7,658 bases of DNA from an uncultured Bacilli bacterium (GCA_934129945.1 CAKOXC010000019.1:1-7658); one strand, 5' to 3'. Positions 1 to 5,439 are shown, counted from the stretch's first letter. Notes: generated by a model not told the origin, from the sequence alone. Made by a program: numbers and translations.

Positions 1-75
1 TAACACCCTTTCATTTCTCACCATTACTGCTTTAAATACGATATCATTCTTTGCAGTATAAAATTGATTAACCAA
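1..75 (-). CDS. N-terminal fragment of a probable Rpn/PD-(D/E)XK family nuclease ('transposase'), cut by window edge
   Basis: Only the first 25 codons are present; the gene runs off the left edge. The translation, from a TTG start, contains FYTAKNDIVFKAV, which resembles the N-terminal (K)ND.VFK motif of the PD-(D/E)XK 'transposase' family (PDDEXK_2, relatives of the Rpn recombination-promoting nucleases). The catalytic residues lie outside the window and cannot be checked. The TTG start is chosen because a near-perfect Shine-Dalgarno (AAAGGGGGTGAT, 81-92) ends five bases before it, and an in-frame TGA at 82-84 excludes any earlier start. A downstream in-frame ATG (22-24) is possible but would lose the motif. 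The gene sits behind the smpB terminator on the same strand, so it is probably a separate unit. Such genes often occur in many dispersed copies. The family call rests on one short motif. Confidence 0.55.
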   Translation of the reverse strand, partial: MVNQFYTAKNDIVFKAVMVRNERVL

Positions 76-80
76 AATAT

Positions 81-92
81 ATCACCCCCTTT
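81..92 (-). promoter_or_regulatory. Very strong Shine-Dalgarno that fixes the TTG start of the Rpn-like gene
   Basis: AAAGGGGGTGAT on the minus strand matches the 16S anti-SD complement (AAAGGAGGTGAT) at all but one base. It lies five bases from the TTG at 75-73. It overlaps the in-frame TGA that closes the frame upstream, so it selects the TTG. Confidence 0.7.
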
Positions 93-106
93 CTTGGAGT
101 GATATT

Positions 107-136
107 CTAATACTTCACTATTAAATAATTTGTCGA
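107..136 (-). promoter_or_regulatory. Weak candidate promoter of the Rpn-like gene
   Basis: On the minus strand a TCGACA (131-136, 5 of 6 to the -35 consensus) is followed after 18 bases by TATTAG (107-112, 4 of 6 to the -10). It lies between the smpB terminator and the strong RBS, as expected for an independent gene. A short inverted repeat, AGTGA (98-102) and TCACT (115-119), spans the -10. The -10 match is modest in an AT-rich background. Confidence 0.3.
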
Positions 137-148
137 ACCATGGAAATT

Positions 149-179
149 AAAAAGAATCATAATTTTTTTATGACTCTTT
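149..179 (-). terminator. Intrinsic terminator of the prepilin-rnr-smpB operon
   Basis: Arms 151-162 and 168-179 pair over 12 bp with one G-U pair and a five-base loop. On the minus strand the stem ends in a T run (149-153). It begins at the last base of the smpB TGA stop. The U tract is short and the stem AT-rich, so efficiency may be moderate. Confidence 0.7.
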
Positions 180-604
180 CAGTATCTATTTTCCCTTTCT
201 AAATCTCTTCTTTTGATTGTTTCTCTTTTGTCATATAATTTTTTACCTTTAGCTACACCAACTAGGATTTTAACTTTACCATTTTTGAAATATAATTTTA
301 AAGGAACTAAAGTTTTACCTTCAACACTAATTTTTTCTTTTAATTTTTTTATTTCTTTTTTATGTAAAAGTAATTTTCTACTTCTTCTTTCATCATGGTT
401 AAAAATATTACCCTCTTCATACTTTGCAATATACATGTTTATAATAAAGGCTTCATTACTTTTTATATTTACAAAGCTATCTTTTAAATCTACAGAACCT
501 TTACGTACACTTTTTATTTCGGTTCCTTTTAATACTATTCCAACTTCTAATTCAGATTCAATAAAGTAATCAAAATAAGCTTTTTTATTCTTTACTTCTA
601 TCAT
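179..604 (-). CDS. smpB: SsrA (tmRNA)-binding protein SmpB, short C-terminal tail
   Basis: SmpB binds tmRNA and delivers it to stalled ribosomes for trans-translation. The 141-residue product has the family hallmarks in order: NKKAYFDYFIE, G(I/L)VLKGTEIKS(V/I)R, the NMYIAKYE/FNHD stretch, RKLLLHKKEI, LVPLKLYFKNGKVK and GKKLYDKRE. These closely parallel the Bacillus protein as I remember it. The tail ends at ERENRY, roughly eight residues before the end of Bacillus SmpB, and there is little extra N-terminus before the NKKA motif. The ATG at 604 overlaps the last 20 bases of rnr and has a GAGGA Shine-Dalgarno inside rnr eight bases upstream, which suggests coupled translation. The stop is TGA, followed directly by a terminator. 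No tmRNA gene is visible nearby, although ssrA often follows smpB in Firmicutes. Confidence 0.97.
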   Translation of the reverse strand: MIEVKNKKAYFDYFIESELEVGIVLKGTEIKSVRKGSVDLKDSFVNIKSNEAFIINMYIAKYEEGNIFNHDERRSRKLLLHKKEIKKLKEKISVEGKTLVPLKLYFKNGKVKILVGVAKGKKLYDKRETIKRRDLERENRY

Positions 605-2708
605 TTTTTATATCCTCTTTTACAAGTTCAAAATCTATCATAGCTGTTACTTTTGAAGCTGCAACACATTTAACTTTAACTTTATCACCAATTCGATAAG
701 TTTTTTTAGTACTATTACCAACCAATGATAATAATTCTGGAACATAATTATAATAATCACCTTTTATAGATTTTACAGGAATTAAACCCTCAACTAAATT
801 AGGCAATTCAACAAACATACCAAAGTTTGTTACACTTGAAATTATTCCTTCATATTCTTCACCAATATGACTTTCCATATATTCAGCCATTTTCATATCA
901 AGAACATCACGTTCAGCATTTATTGATGCTACTTCTCTTTCAGAAGAATGTTCACAAAGTTCTACCAAGTTATTTTCTAAATATCTTATTGTTTGCATTG
1001 ACATATCTTTTTCTACTAAATATTTCTTTAATAATCTATGCACTGTTAAGTCTGGGAATCTTCTAATTGGAGATGTAAAGTGAGTATAAGCCTTAGAAGC
1101 AAGACCAAAGTGTCCAATGTTTTCAGTAGAATATTCAGCTTTCTTCATACTTCTTAAAAGCATGTTAGATAAAATTTCAAATTCTGGTATATCTCCAAGT
1201 TCATTTAATAGTTTTTGCATTGACTTAGGAGATAAATCAACAGCTTTGGTTTTTATCTGATAACCCATTAGTTTTACAAGATTAACAAAGTCATCAATTT
1301 TCTCACTATTAGGAGTACCATGAACACGATATACAAATGGTAAATCCATATTATATATGTGTGATGCTACTGTTTCATTAGCAACAATCATAAAGCTCTC
1401 AATTAATTTTTCGCCATCATATCTTTCTCTTTTAACAATATCTACTGCTACTCCAGATTCATTTTGGATTACTTCTGCTTCATCTAAATCGAAATTTATA
1501 TAACCACGATTTGTAATTTCTTTTTGTAATATATGAGCTAAATTATTCATTTGTTTTAAAGTATCAGCAAATGGTTCATAACCATCAGGTACAATATCAT
1601 TCATTAATATTTGATTTACACACTCATATGTCATTTTTTTACTACTTTTAATATAAGAAGGGAAAATATCATAATTTACAACTTTACCTTGTTCATTTAT
1701 ATCCATTACACAACTCATCGTAAGTCTTATAACGCCTTCATTTAAAGAACATATACCATTAGATAATTTATGAGGTAACATTGGTATAACTGTATCAGCA
1801 AGATATGCTGAAGTTCCTCTTTCATAAGCAGCATCACCTAAAGCTGTATTTTCTTTTACATAATTAGAAACATCTGCAATATGAACACCTAATCTATGTA
1901 AATTTCCAACTTTTTCATAACTAATAGCATCATCGATATCTTTAGTATGAGACCCATCAATAGTAAAAATAACTTCGTTTGTTAAATCACGTCTTCCCAC
2001 TAAATCTTTTTCTGAAACTTCATTTGGAATATTATCAAGTTCTTCTTCAACTTCACTCCCAAAATCAGGATCAAAACTATATTTATAAGCAATACTTAAT
2101 ATATCAACTTTAGGATCGTCCTTATGTCCAATTATTGTTTTAACAGCTGCTAAATATTTTTTCTTACCTAGTTCTTTTAGAATTTTAACAACCACTTTGT
2201 GACCTTCTACACAATCTTTTGCACTATCTCTATCGATAATTATTTCTAAATCTTTTTTTGTATCATCAAGTTTTAAACCAAAAGATCCATTGTCAAGTTT
2301 AATGATTTCACCAACTAAATCACTTAAATTTCTATTTAATATTCTTACAATTCTTCCTTCTCTTTTAATACCATTACGAGTAATTTCTGCAAGAACAGTA
2401 TCATCATGAGTAGCACCATTTAAATCATTTTCTGAGATATATAAATCTTCTTCTTTATCAAGAATTACAAATCCAAATCCTTTTTTATTTAATGCAAGTC
2501 TTCCGATTTTTAAATTAGTACAATTCTTTAAAAGAATATATCTTTCTTTTTTTGTCTTATAAATAATATATTTTTCAGACATATCTTCTAAAGTATCTTG
2601 TAATTCTTTTAATTCTTCTGCTGTAGTTAACCCTAACATATCATTAATTTCTATTAGAGTTTTTGCTTCATGAATGTTATCTAATATTTCTAATATTTTT
2701 TCTTCCAT
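585..2708 (-). CDS. rnr: Ribonuclease R, 3'-to-5' exoribonuclease (RNB family)
   Basis: RNase R degrades structured RNA processively from the 3' end and, with SmpB-tmRNA, removes the message of stalled ribosomes. The 707-residue protein has the expected order: a winged-helix-like N-terminus (about 1-60), two cold-shock/OB regions (about 65-130 and 135-200, the first with LNKKGFGFV), the RNB catalytic domain (about 235-565) and a C-terminal S1 domain (about 617-697, EGIISSVTNFGMFVEL). The metal-binding aspartates are seen in TIDGSHTKDIDDA as D251, D257, D259 and D260. HIADVSNYV (276-284) and HFTSPIRRFPDLTVHR (543-558) are further RNB hallmarks. The short C-terminus lacks the long lysine-rich tail of the E. 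coli enzyme. The ATG at 2708 follows AAGGTGAT by three bases. The gene lies 18 bp downstream of the prepilin-like gene and overlaps smpB by 20 bases, so all three are probably co-transcribed. Confidence 0.98.
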   Translation of the reverse strand: MEEKILEILDNIHEAKTLIEINDMLGLTTAEELKELQDTLEDMSEKYIIYKTKKERYILLKNCTNLKIGRLALNKKGFGFVILDKEEDLYISENDLNGATHDDTVLAEITRNGIKREGRIVRILNRNLSDLVGEIIKLDNGSFGLKLDDTKKDLEIIIDRDSAKDCVEGHKVVVKILKELGKKKYLAAVKTIIGHKDDPKVDILSIAYKYSFDPDFGSEVEEELDNIPNEVSEKDLVGRRDLTNEVIFTIDGSHTKDIDDAISYEKVGNLHRLGVHIADVSNYVKENTALGDAAYERGTSAYLADTVIPMLPHKLSNGICSLNEGVIRLTMSCVMDINEQGKVVNYDIFPSYIKSSKKMTYECVNQILMNDIVPDGYEPFADTLKQMNNLAHILQKEITNRGYINFDLDEAEVIQNESGVAVDIVKRERYDGEKLIESFMIVANETVASHIYNMDLPFVYRVHGTPNSEKIDDFVNLVKLMGYQIKTKAVDLSPKSMQKLLNELGDIPEFEILSNMLLRSMKKAEYSTENIGHFGLASKAYTHFTSPIRRFPDLTVHRLLKKYLVEKDMSMQTIRYLENNLVELCEHSSEREVASINAERDVLDMKMAEYMESHIGEEYEGIISSVTNFGMFVELPNLVEGLIPVKSIKGDYYNYVPELLSLVGNSTKKTYRIGDKVKVKCVAASKVTAMIDFELVKEDIKNDRSKE

Positions 2709-2726
2709 TTTATCACCTTATATTCC

Positions 2727-3050
2727 TTATTTATTATAAATACATTTTTTTTCATCGTCATTAACAGTAATTGTTACTTTTCTATTTTCTACATTTCTAT
2801 ATGTTTCATCAAGCAAACCAGATTCTATTAAATTTTTTACAAAAATTTCTTTAGATCCACTTGGATTTAATTCTTCTGAGCTATAATAAACACATGCAGC
2901 TTTTTCAATTTGTTCTTTGTTGAAGTCTTCTTCTCTTTGCTTAGTAGACTTTAATATTGATGTAATATTAACCCCTATTACTAGACTCATAATTGCAAGT
3001 AATCCAATGGTTGCCATTAATTCAACTAGCGTAAATCCTTTTTTATTCAT
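2727..3050 (-). CDS. Small type IV prepilin/pseudopilin-like protein
   Basis: The product starts MNKKGFTLVELMATIGLL, a textbook class III (prepilin peptidase) signal: basic leader, cleavage between G5 and F6, glutamate at mature position 5, then a hydrophobic helix of about 20 residues. The rest (about 80 residues) is a small, charged head with one Cys in AACVYY and one near the end in KKCIYNK, which could form a disulfide. The length is 107 residues. The reading frame extends five codons further to an ATG at 3065, but the ATG at 3050 is preferred: AGGTG (3056-3060) is five bases before it, it gives a standard leader, and the -10 box at 3072-3077 would leave the outer ATG almost leaderless. 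The exact role is unknown; competence-type pseudopilus, adhesion pilus and an orphan membrane protein are all possible. No pilus ATPase, platform protein or peptidase gene is in the window. Confidence 0.88.
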   Translation of the reverse strand: MNKKGFTLVELMATIGLLAIMSLVIGVNITSILKSTKQREEDFNKEQIEKAACVYYSSEELNPSGSKEIFVKNLIESGLLDETYRNVENRKVTITVNDDEKKCIYNK

Positions 3051-3052
3051 AT

Positions 3053-3060
3053 GATCACCT
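3053..3060 (-). promoter_or_regulatory. Shine-Dalgarno that selects the inner ATG of the prepilin gene
   Basis: AGGTGATC on the minus strand places AGGTG five bases before the ATG at 3050. It lies inside the first codons of the longer frame starting at 3065, which argues against that longer start. Confidence 0.65.
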
Positions 3061-3071
3061 ATCATAATAAA

Positions 3072-3077
3072 ATTATA
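3072..3077 (-). promoter_or_regulatory. -10 box of the prepilin-rnr-smpB operon promoter
   Basis: A perfect TATAAT lies on the minus strand between the secG terminator and the prepilin RBS. The region 17 bases upstream falls in the terminator's T run, so there is no good -35. The start site would be near 3065, giving a leader of about 15 bases before the ATG at 3050. It would restart transcription right after the secG terminator. Confidence 0.5.
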
Positions 3078-3089
3078 ACTCTTTATAGC

Positions 3090-3122
3090 AAAAAAAAAAA
3101 GACAACTATACTTTTAGTTGTC
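3090..3122 (-). terminator. Intrinsic terminator of secG
   Basis: Arms 3101-3108 (GACAACTA) and 3115-3122 (TAGTTGTC) form a perfect 8-bp stem with a six-base loop. It is followed on the minus strand by 11 consecutive T (3100-3090). It starts nine bases after the secG stop and separates secG from the prepilin-rnr-smpB group. There is no T run on the other side, so it works in one direction only. Confidence 0.9.
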
Positions 3123-3131
3123 ACTTAATTG

Positions 3132-3350
3132 CTATTTAATAAATAATATAAAAGATATTATAAAGAAAACTATACCAAGTGTTAAAGTAAGACGACTTAT
3201 GAAAAGTTCTAATCCTCTTTCTTTAGTTTGTTGAAATAATGAATCAGCTCCACCTGTAATAATTTGACCAGCATCACTAGCTTTATTACTTTGCAATAAA
3301 ACTATAGCGATAAGTAAAACTGATACAACTAATAAAATAGTTTCTAACAT
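3132..3350 (-). CDS. secG: Preprotein translocase subunit SecG
   Basis: SecG is the small accessory subunit of the SecYEG channel that assists SecA-driven protein export. The 72-residue product matches family size and topology: a first membrane helix (about 3-20, ending in VLLQSNK), a loop with the conserved-style GGADSLF segment (about 33-40), and a second helix (about 50-71). The ATG at 3350 is preceded by a weak GGATGTGA RBS about eight bases away. It is followed by its own strong terminator. Its position upstream of rnr and smpB matches the well-known Firmicutes order, which supports the call. Confidence 0.95.
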   Translation of the reverse strand: MLETILLVVSVLLIAIVLLQSNKASDAGQIITGGADSLFQQTKERGLELFISRLTLTLGIVFFIISFILFIK

Positions 3351-3375
3351 GTCTATTCACATCCATTCGTTTTAT

Positions 3376-3404
3376 AATTTATCATATTTTTAATATTTTT
3401 TCAA
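3376..3404 (-). promoter_or_regulatory. Candidate secG promoter
   Basis: On the minus strand TTGAAA (3399-3404, 5 of 6 to -35) is followed after exactly 17 bases by TAAATT (3376-3381, 4 of 6 to -10) with a TG one base upstream (extended -10). It lies just after the stop of the Trx-like gene, where no terminator is seen. secG may therefore be transcribed both from here and by read-through. Confidence 0.4.
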
Positions 3405-3406
3405 TA

Positions 3407-3952
3407 TTATAGTCCTAATTCTTGTTTAATAGAATCAATATCTTCTAAATATTTAGATATTTTTTTATCTTTTATTTTAATTAAAGTTAAATCTTTTACT
3501 TTTAACTCTGATGCTTCAGTTGCTTTTGGATTACTTTCATTCTTATCATAAAATTTTTCATTCATTGAATCATTCAAATCAGCTGTATAAATTTTTAAAG
3601 CATTTTCTTTATTTTGATAAGAAGATACTAAATTAGCATAATAATTAGCTTGTAAATCTTTACTATTATAGACTAATACATAATATTCATTATATGGACG
3701 ATTAAATAATGAACCTAAGATTGTTTTAGTGTAATCAAATGGAACTTCAGTTTTACTTTCACTAGTTTTATTATCTTTAACGACATAATTTTTTGTTAAA
3801 AAATACGCTGCAACGACAATTATTACTACGATTCCTAATATAATTAAAAATTTTTTTATTTCTTTACCTTCTTCTGTTTTACTAACTTGTTTTGCAAGTT
3901 TCTTTAATTCTTTTTTATTAACTTTTGCATCTTTTATACTTTTTTCTGCCAT
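3407..3952 (-). CDS. Membrane-anchored thioredoxin-like protein without redox cysteines
   Basis: The predicted 181-residue protein has a lysine-rich cytoplasmic N-terminus (about 1-34), one membrane helix (about 35-53, FLIILGIVVIIVVAAYFL) and an outer domain. The outer domain has an order of elements typical of a thioredoxin-like fold: strand YYVLVYNS (90-97), helix (104-113), strand ALKIYTADLND (118-128), then TLIKI with a following strand and C-terminal helix. It contains no cysteine at all, and the usual cis-proline site before TLIKI is Leu-Thr, so it cannot be a thiol oxidoreductase. A binding or scaffold role is a guess. The frame opens at 4018, but the start is set at the ATG at 3952: GAGGGTGAT (3956-3964) precedes it by three bases, and the promoter -10 (3972-3977) lies inside the longer frame. 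The fold assignment is by eye and uncertain. Confidence 0.8.
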   Translation of the reverse strand: MAEKSIKDAKVNKKELKKLAKQVSKTEEGKEIKKFLIILGIVVIIVVAAYFLTKNYVVKDNKTSESKTEVPFDYTKTILGSLFNRPYNEYYVLVYNSKDLQANYYANLVSSYQNKENALKIYTADLNDSMNEKFYDKNESNPKATEASELKVKDLTLIKIKDKKISKYLEDIDSIKQELGL

Positions 3953-3955
3953 ATT

Positions 3956-3964
3956 ATCACCCTC
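3956..3964 (-). promoter_or_regulatory. Shine-Dalgarno that selects the start of the Trx-like gene
   Basis: GAGGGTGAT on the minus strand lies three bases before the ATG at 3952. It marks that ATG as the start rather than the ATG at 4018, which has no such site and lies upstream of the -10 box. Confidence 0.7.
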
Positions 3965-3971
3965 GCTATAT

Positions 3972-4001
3972 ATTATAGCATAAAATATTTTGTTCTGGCA
4001 A
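3972..4001 (-). promoter_or_regulatory. Strong sigma-A type promoter of the Trx-like gene
   Basis: On the minus strand TTGCCA (3996-4001, 5 of 6 to -35) is followed after 18 bases by a perfect TATAAT (3972-3977) with an extended TGC directly upstream. It lies between the lipoprotein terminator and the RBS of the Trx-like gene. It is the best promoter in the window. Confidence 0.75.
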
Positions 4002-4016
4002 ATTATTAGATATAAC

Positions 4017-4041
4017 AAAAAATAGACTTGCGTCTATTTTT
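4017..4041 (-). terminator. Terminator of the lipoprotein gene with GCAA tetraloop, overlapping the stop codon
   Basis: Arms 4018-4027 and 4032-4041 pair perfectly over 10 bp (AAAAATAGAC with GTCTATTTTT). The loop reads GCAA on the minus strand, a stable GNRA tetraloop. T runs lie at the 3' end of both strands, but only minus-strand genes flank it. The lipoprotein TAG stop (4034-4036) lies inside the stem. Confidence 0.85.
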
Positions 4042-5089
4042 CAGCATTTACTACTCCAACATTATTCATAGATGTAGCAATACTTATTAAATCATCTTTA
4101 GCTATATTTGTACCAGTTAAATAGTAATTTACATTATTACTTGTCCAAGATAATGAATTTGCCGATAACGCTCCAACAGAATCATTAATAATTTCCGGAT
4201 CACCATACACAGGTACTATTTCAAAATCTTGTGGAATACTCATAGTTTCTTCTACTAAGACAAAACTATTATCTCCCGCAAATGTTAAAATGACTCTTTC
4301 TCCATTATCTGTATTTATAACATCTTTACTTTTTAAAGATGTATTTGAAGGAACATACAACGGATAAATTACATCTTTTATTGAACCTGTTGTTTTATTA
4401 TTTTCACAACTATTACCACAAGTTGATTCATCAGTATTTTCACAATTTGTTGTACATTCTGGTTCTTTTATTAATTTATCTAATTTGAAATCATCATCAT
4501 TTAATGAAGCTTTATAATTTATTTTACTAAATTCTACTTTAATCTTTACAACATCTTTATTATTATAAACTTCTACCTTTTTTAAATCTTTACTTTTATC
4601 AAAATAAACTTTTTCATAAGTTAAATCATCATTATTAGGATAATCAACTTTATTTTTAATTATATAGTATCCATCTTTTTCACTATATTCAGCTTTTTGG
4701 TCATTAGTCATATCTTTTAATATGGAAGATAGTAAATATGACTGACTACTGTTATTTGGCCAATTGCTTTGGAATTTGAAACTTTTATTTAATGATGGTG
4801 TTACTACATATACTCCATCTTCATTTTTCAAAATAACTTGTTCATGATTATTTGTTTGATTTATTAAATTAACTTTGTAATAATCACTATCATCATGTAA
4901 ATAATTTACTTTTAAATTATATTTAAATACATCCTCATCATTAATTATTTCCATTATTCCAGTAAGTTCGTATGATTTTGTTTTATTTACTTTAGTTTTA
5001 AAGTCATTTATAACACTGGTTTTGTCAACTTTGCCACAACCAGTAGCTAGCAATATCACTACGAGTAAAAGTACACCTATTTTTTTCAC
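4034..5089 (-). CDS. Lipoprotein with LolA/GerS-like region, Cys-rich linker and DUF4367-like C-terminus
   Basis: The product has 351 residues. The N-terminus is a lipoprotein signal (KK, a leucine-rich core, lipobox LATGC with Cys18), so the mature protein should be anchored outside the membrane. Residues about 25-207 form repeated strand-like segments (YELTGIMEI, YYKVNLINQ, EQVILKNEDGVYVVTP, EKVYFDKSKDLKKVEVY) that resemble the LolA/LppX/GerS half-barrel fold. Residues 209-235 are a Thr/Asn/Glu-rich linker with four cysteines (212, 216, 224, 228). The remainder (about 238-345: IYPLYVPSNT, RVILTFAGDNSFVLVEE, PVYGDPEI, GALSANSLSWTSNNVNYYL) resembles DUF4367-type domains. Such combinations are known from Gram-positive envelope lipoproteins such as YdcC/GerS relatives, but a sporulation role here is not supported. 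The start codon is GTG, chosen because the signal peptide begins there and AAGGA lies about ten bases upstream. Confidence 0.88.
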   Translation of the reverse strand: MKKIGVLLLVVILLATGCGKVDKTSVINDFKTKVNKTKSYELTGIMEIINDEDVFKYNLKVNYLHDDSDYYKVNLINQTNNHEQVILKNEDGVYVVTPSLNKSFKFQSNWPNNSSQSYLLSSILKDMTNDQKAEYSEKDGYYIIKNKVDYPNNDDLTYEKVYFDKSKDLKKVEVYNNKDVVKIKVEFSKINYKASLNDDDFKLDKLIKEPECTTNCENTDESTCGNSCENNKTTGSIKDVIYPLYVPSNTSLKSKDVINTDNGERVILTFAGDNSFVLVEETMSIPQDFEIVPVYGDPEIINDSVGALSANSLSWTSNNVNYYLTGTNIAKDDLISIATSMNNVGVVNAEK

Positions 5090-5090
5090 A

Positions 5091-5105
5091 TAACCACTTT
5101 CCTTT
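5091..5105 (-). repeat. Left arm of an inverted leader repeat (lipoprotein RBS side)
   Basis: On the minus strand this reads AAAGGAAAGTGGTTA, the RBS region of the lipoprotein gene. It matches 14 of 15 bases of 5179-5193 on the plus strand, so the two divergent genes carry nearly the same leader in opposite orientation. Confidence 0.6.
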
Positions 5106-5178
5106 TCTACTTAAATATATATTTCTTATAAAAAAAATATTCATGTATATTATTTATTTTTTTGCGAATAATAAAAGT
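5106..5178. promoter_or_regulatory. Divergent intergenic promoter region, no clear boxes
   Basis: This almost pure A/T stretch must carry start signals for the lipoprotein gene (minus) and the DUF378 gene (plus). A TATATT at 5146-5151 on the plus strand is a possible -10 but has only a 3-of-6 -35 (5123-5128). No convincing -35/-10 pair was found on the minus strand. It holds no coding sequence or terminator that I can see. Confidence 0.35.
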
Positions 5179-5193
5179 AAAGGAAAGTGATTA
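5179..5193 (+). repeat. Right arm of the inverted leader repeat (DUF378 RBS side)
   Basis: AAAGGAAAGTGATTA contains the Shine-Dalgarno AAAGGA and ends one base before the ATG at 5195. It is a 14-of-15 match, inverted, to 5091-5105. Confidence 0.6.
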
Positions 5194-5194
5194 A

Positions 5195-5404
5195 ATGGAA
5201 ACTGTTCAAAAGACATGTTTAATTTTTACTATTATTGGTGCAATAAACTGGGGATTAGTTGGTTTCTTTGATTTCAACTTAGTCACTGCTTTATTTCAAG
5301 AAACAAGTGCAATAGTAAGAATAATTTACGGAATAGTTGGAATATGTGGTCTAATAAATTTAGGTTTATTATTCAATCATATAACTTCTGATCCAGCAAA
5401 ATAA
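5195..5404 (+). CDS. DUF378 family small membrane protein
   Basis: The 69-residue product has two membrane helices (about 8-27 and 40-62) joined by FDFNLVTALFQETSAIVRIIYG. The pattern IGAINWGLVGFFDFNLV...R.IYGIVGICGL is characteristic of DUF378 (YuzA-like) proteins, whose function is unknown. The length is typical. The ATG follows an AAAGGA Shine-Dalgarno. It is the only plus-strand gene, divergent from the lipoprotein gene and convergent with the surface-protein gene, with which it shares a terminator. Confidence 0.93.
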   Translation: METVQKTCLIFTIIGAINWGLVGFFDFNLVTALFQETSAIVRIIYGIVGICGLINLGLLFNHITSDPAK

Positions 5405-5435
5405 AAAAGCTTCACTAAATTTGTGAAGTTTTTTT
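5403..5435. terminator. Bidirectional terminator between the convergent DUF378 and surface-protein genes
   Basis: Arms 5403-5415 and 5423-5435 pair over 13 bp (core CTTCAC/GTGAAG, one G-T pair, six A-T pairs) around a seven-base loop. T runs follow on both strands. It overlaps the last base of the DUF378 TAA on one side and lies just past the surface-protein TAA (5440-5442) on the other. Confidence 0.88.
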
Positions 5436-5439
5436 ATTT

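Noticed and set aside
76..178. tmRNA (ssrA) gene behind smpB
   Set aside because: The space is about 100 bases, shows no tRNA-like ends or tag frame, and is accounted for by a terminator, promoter and RBS.
179..181. TGA at the smpB end read as tryptophan (Mollicutes code 4)
   Set aside because: Read-through residues do not resemble an SmpB tail, a terminator starts at once, and tryptophans in the window use TGG.
213..569. Plus-strand 118-codon open frame opposite smpB
   Set aside because: It is the antisense of a certain gene, rich in Phe/Leu/Ser as expected from reversed Lys/Glu codons, with no RBS.
827..1066. Plus-strand 79-codon open frame opposite rnr
   Set aside because: Antisense shadow of a conserved catalytic gene, with no start signals.
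3051..3065. Longer start of the prepilin-like gene at ATG 3065
   Set aside because: It would be nearly leaderless from the TATAAT at 3072-3077, adds an atypical leader, and the good RBS serves the ATG at 3050.
3391..3409. AATATT...AATATT hairpin after the Trx-like gene as a terminator
   Set aside because: The stem is six A-T pairs and no T run follows on the minus strand.
3953..4018. Longer start of the Trx-like gene at ATG 4018
   Set aside because: The strong promoter lies inside this extension, the extra residues look like translated promoter DNA, and the RBS serves the ATG at 3952.
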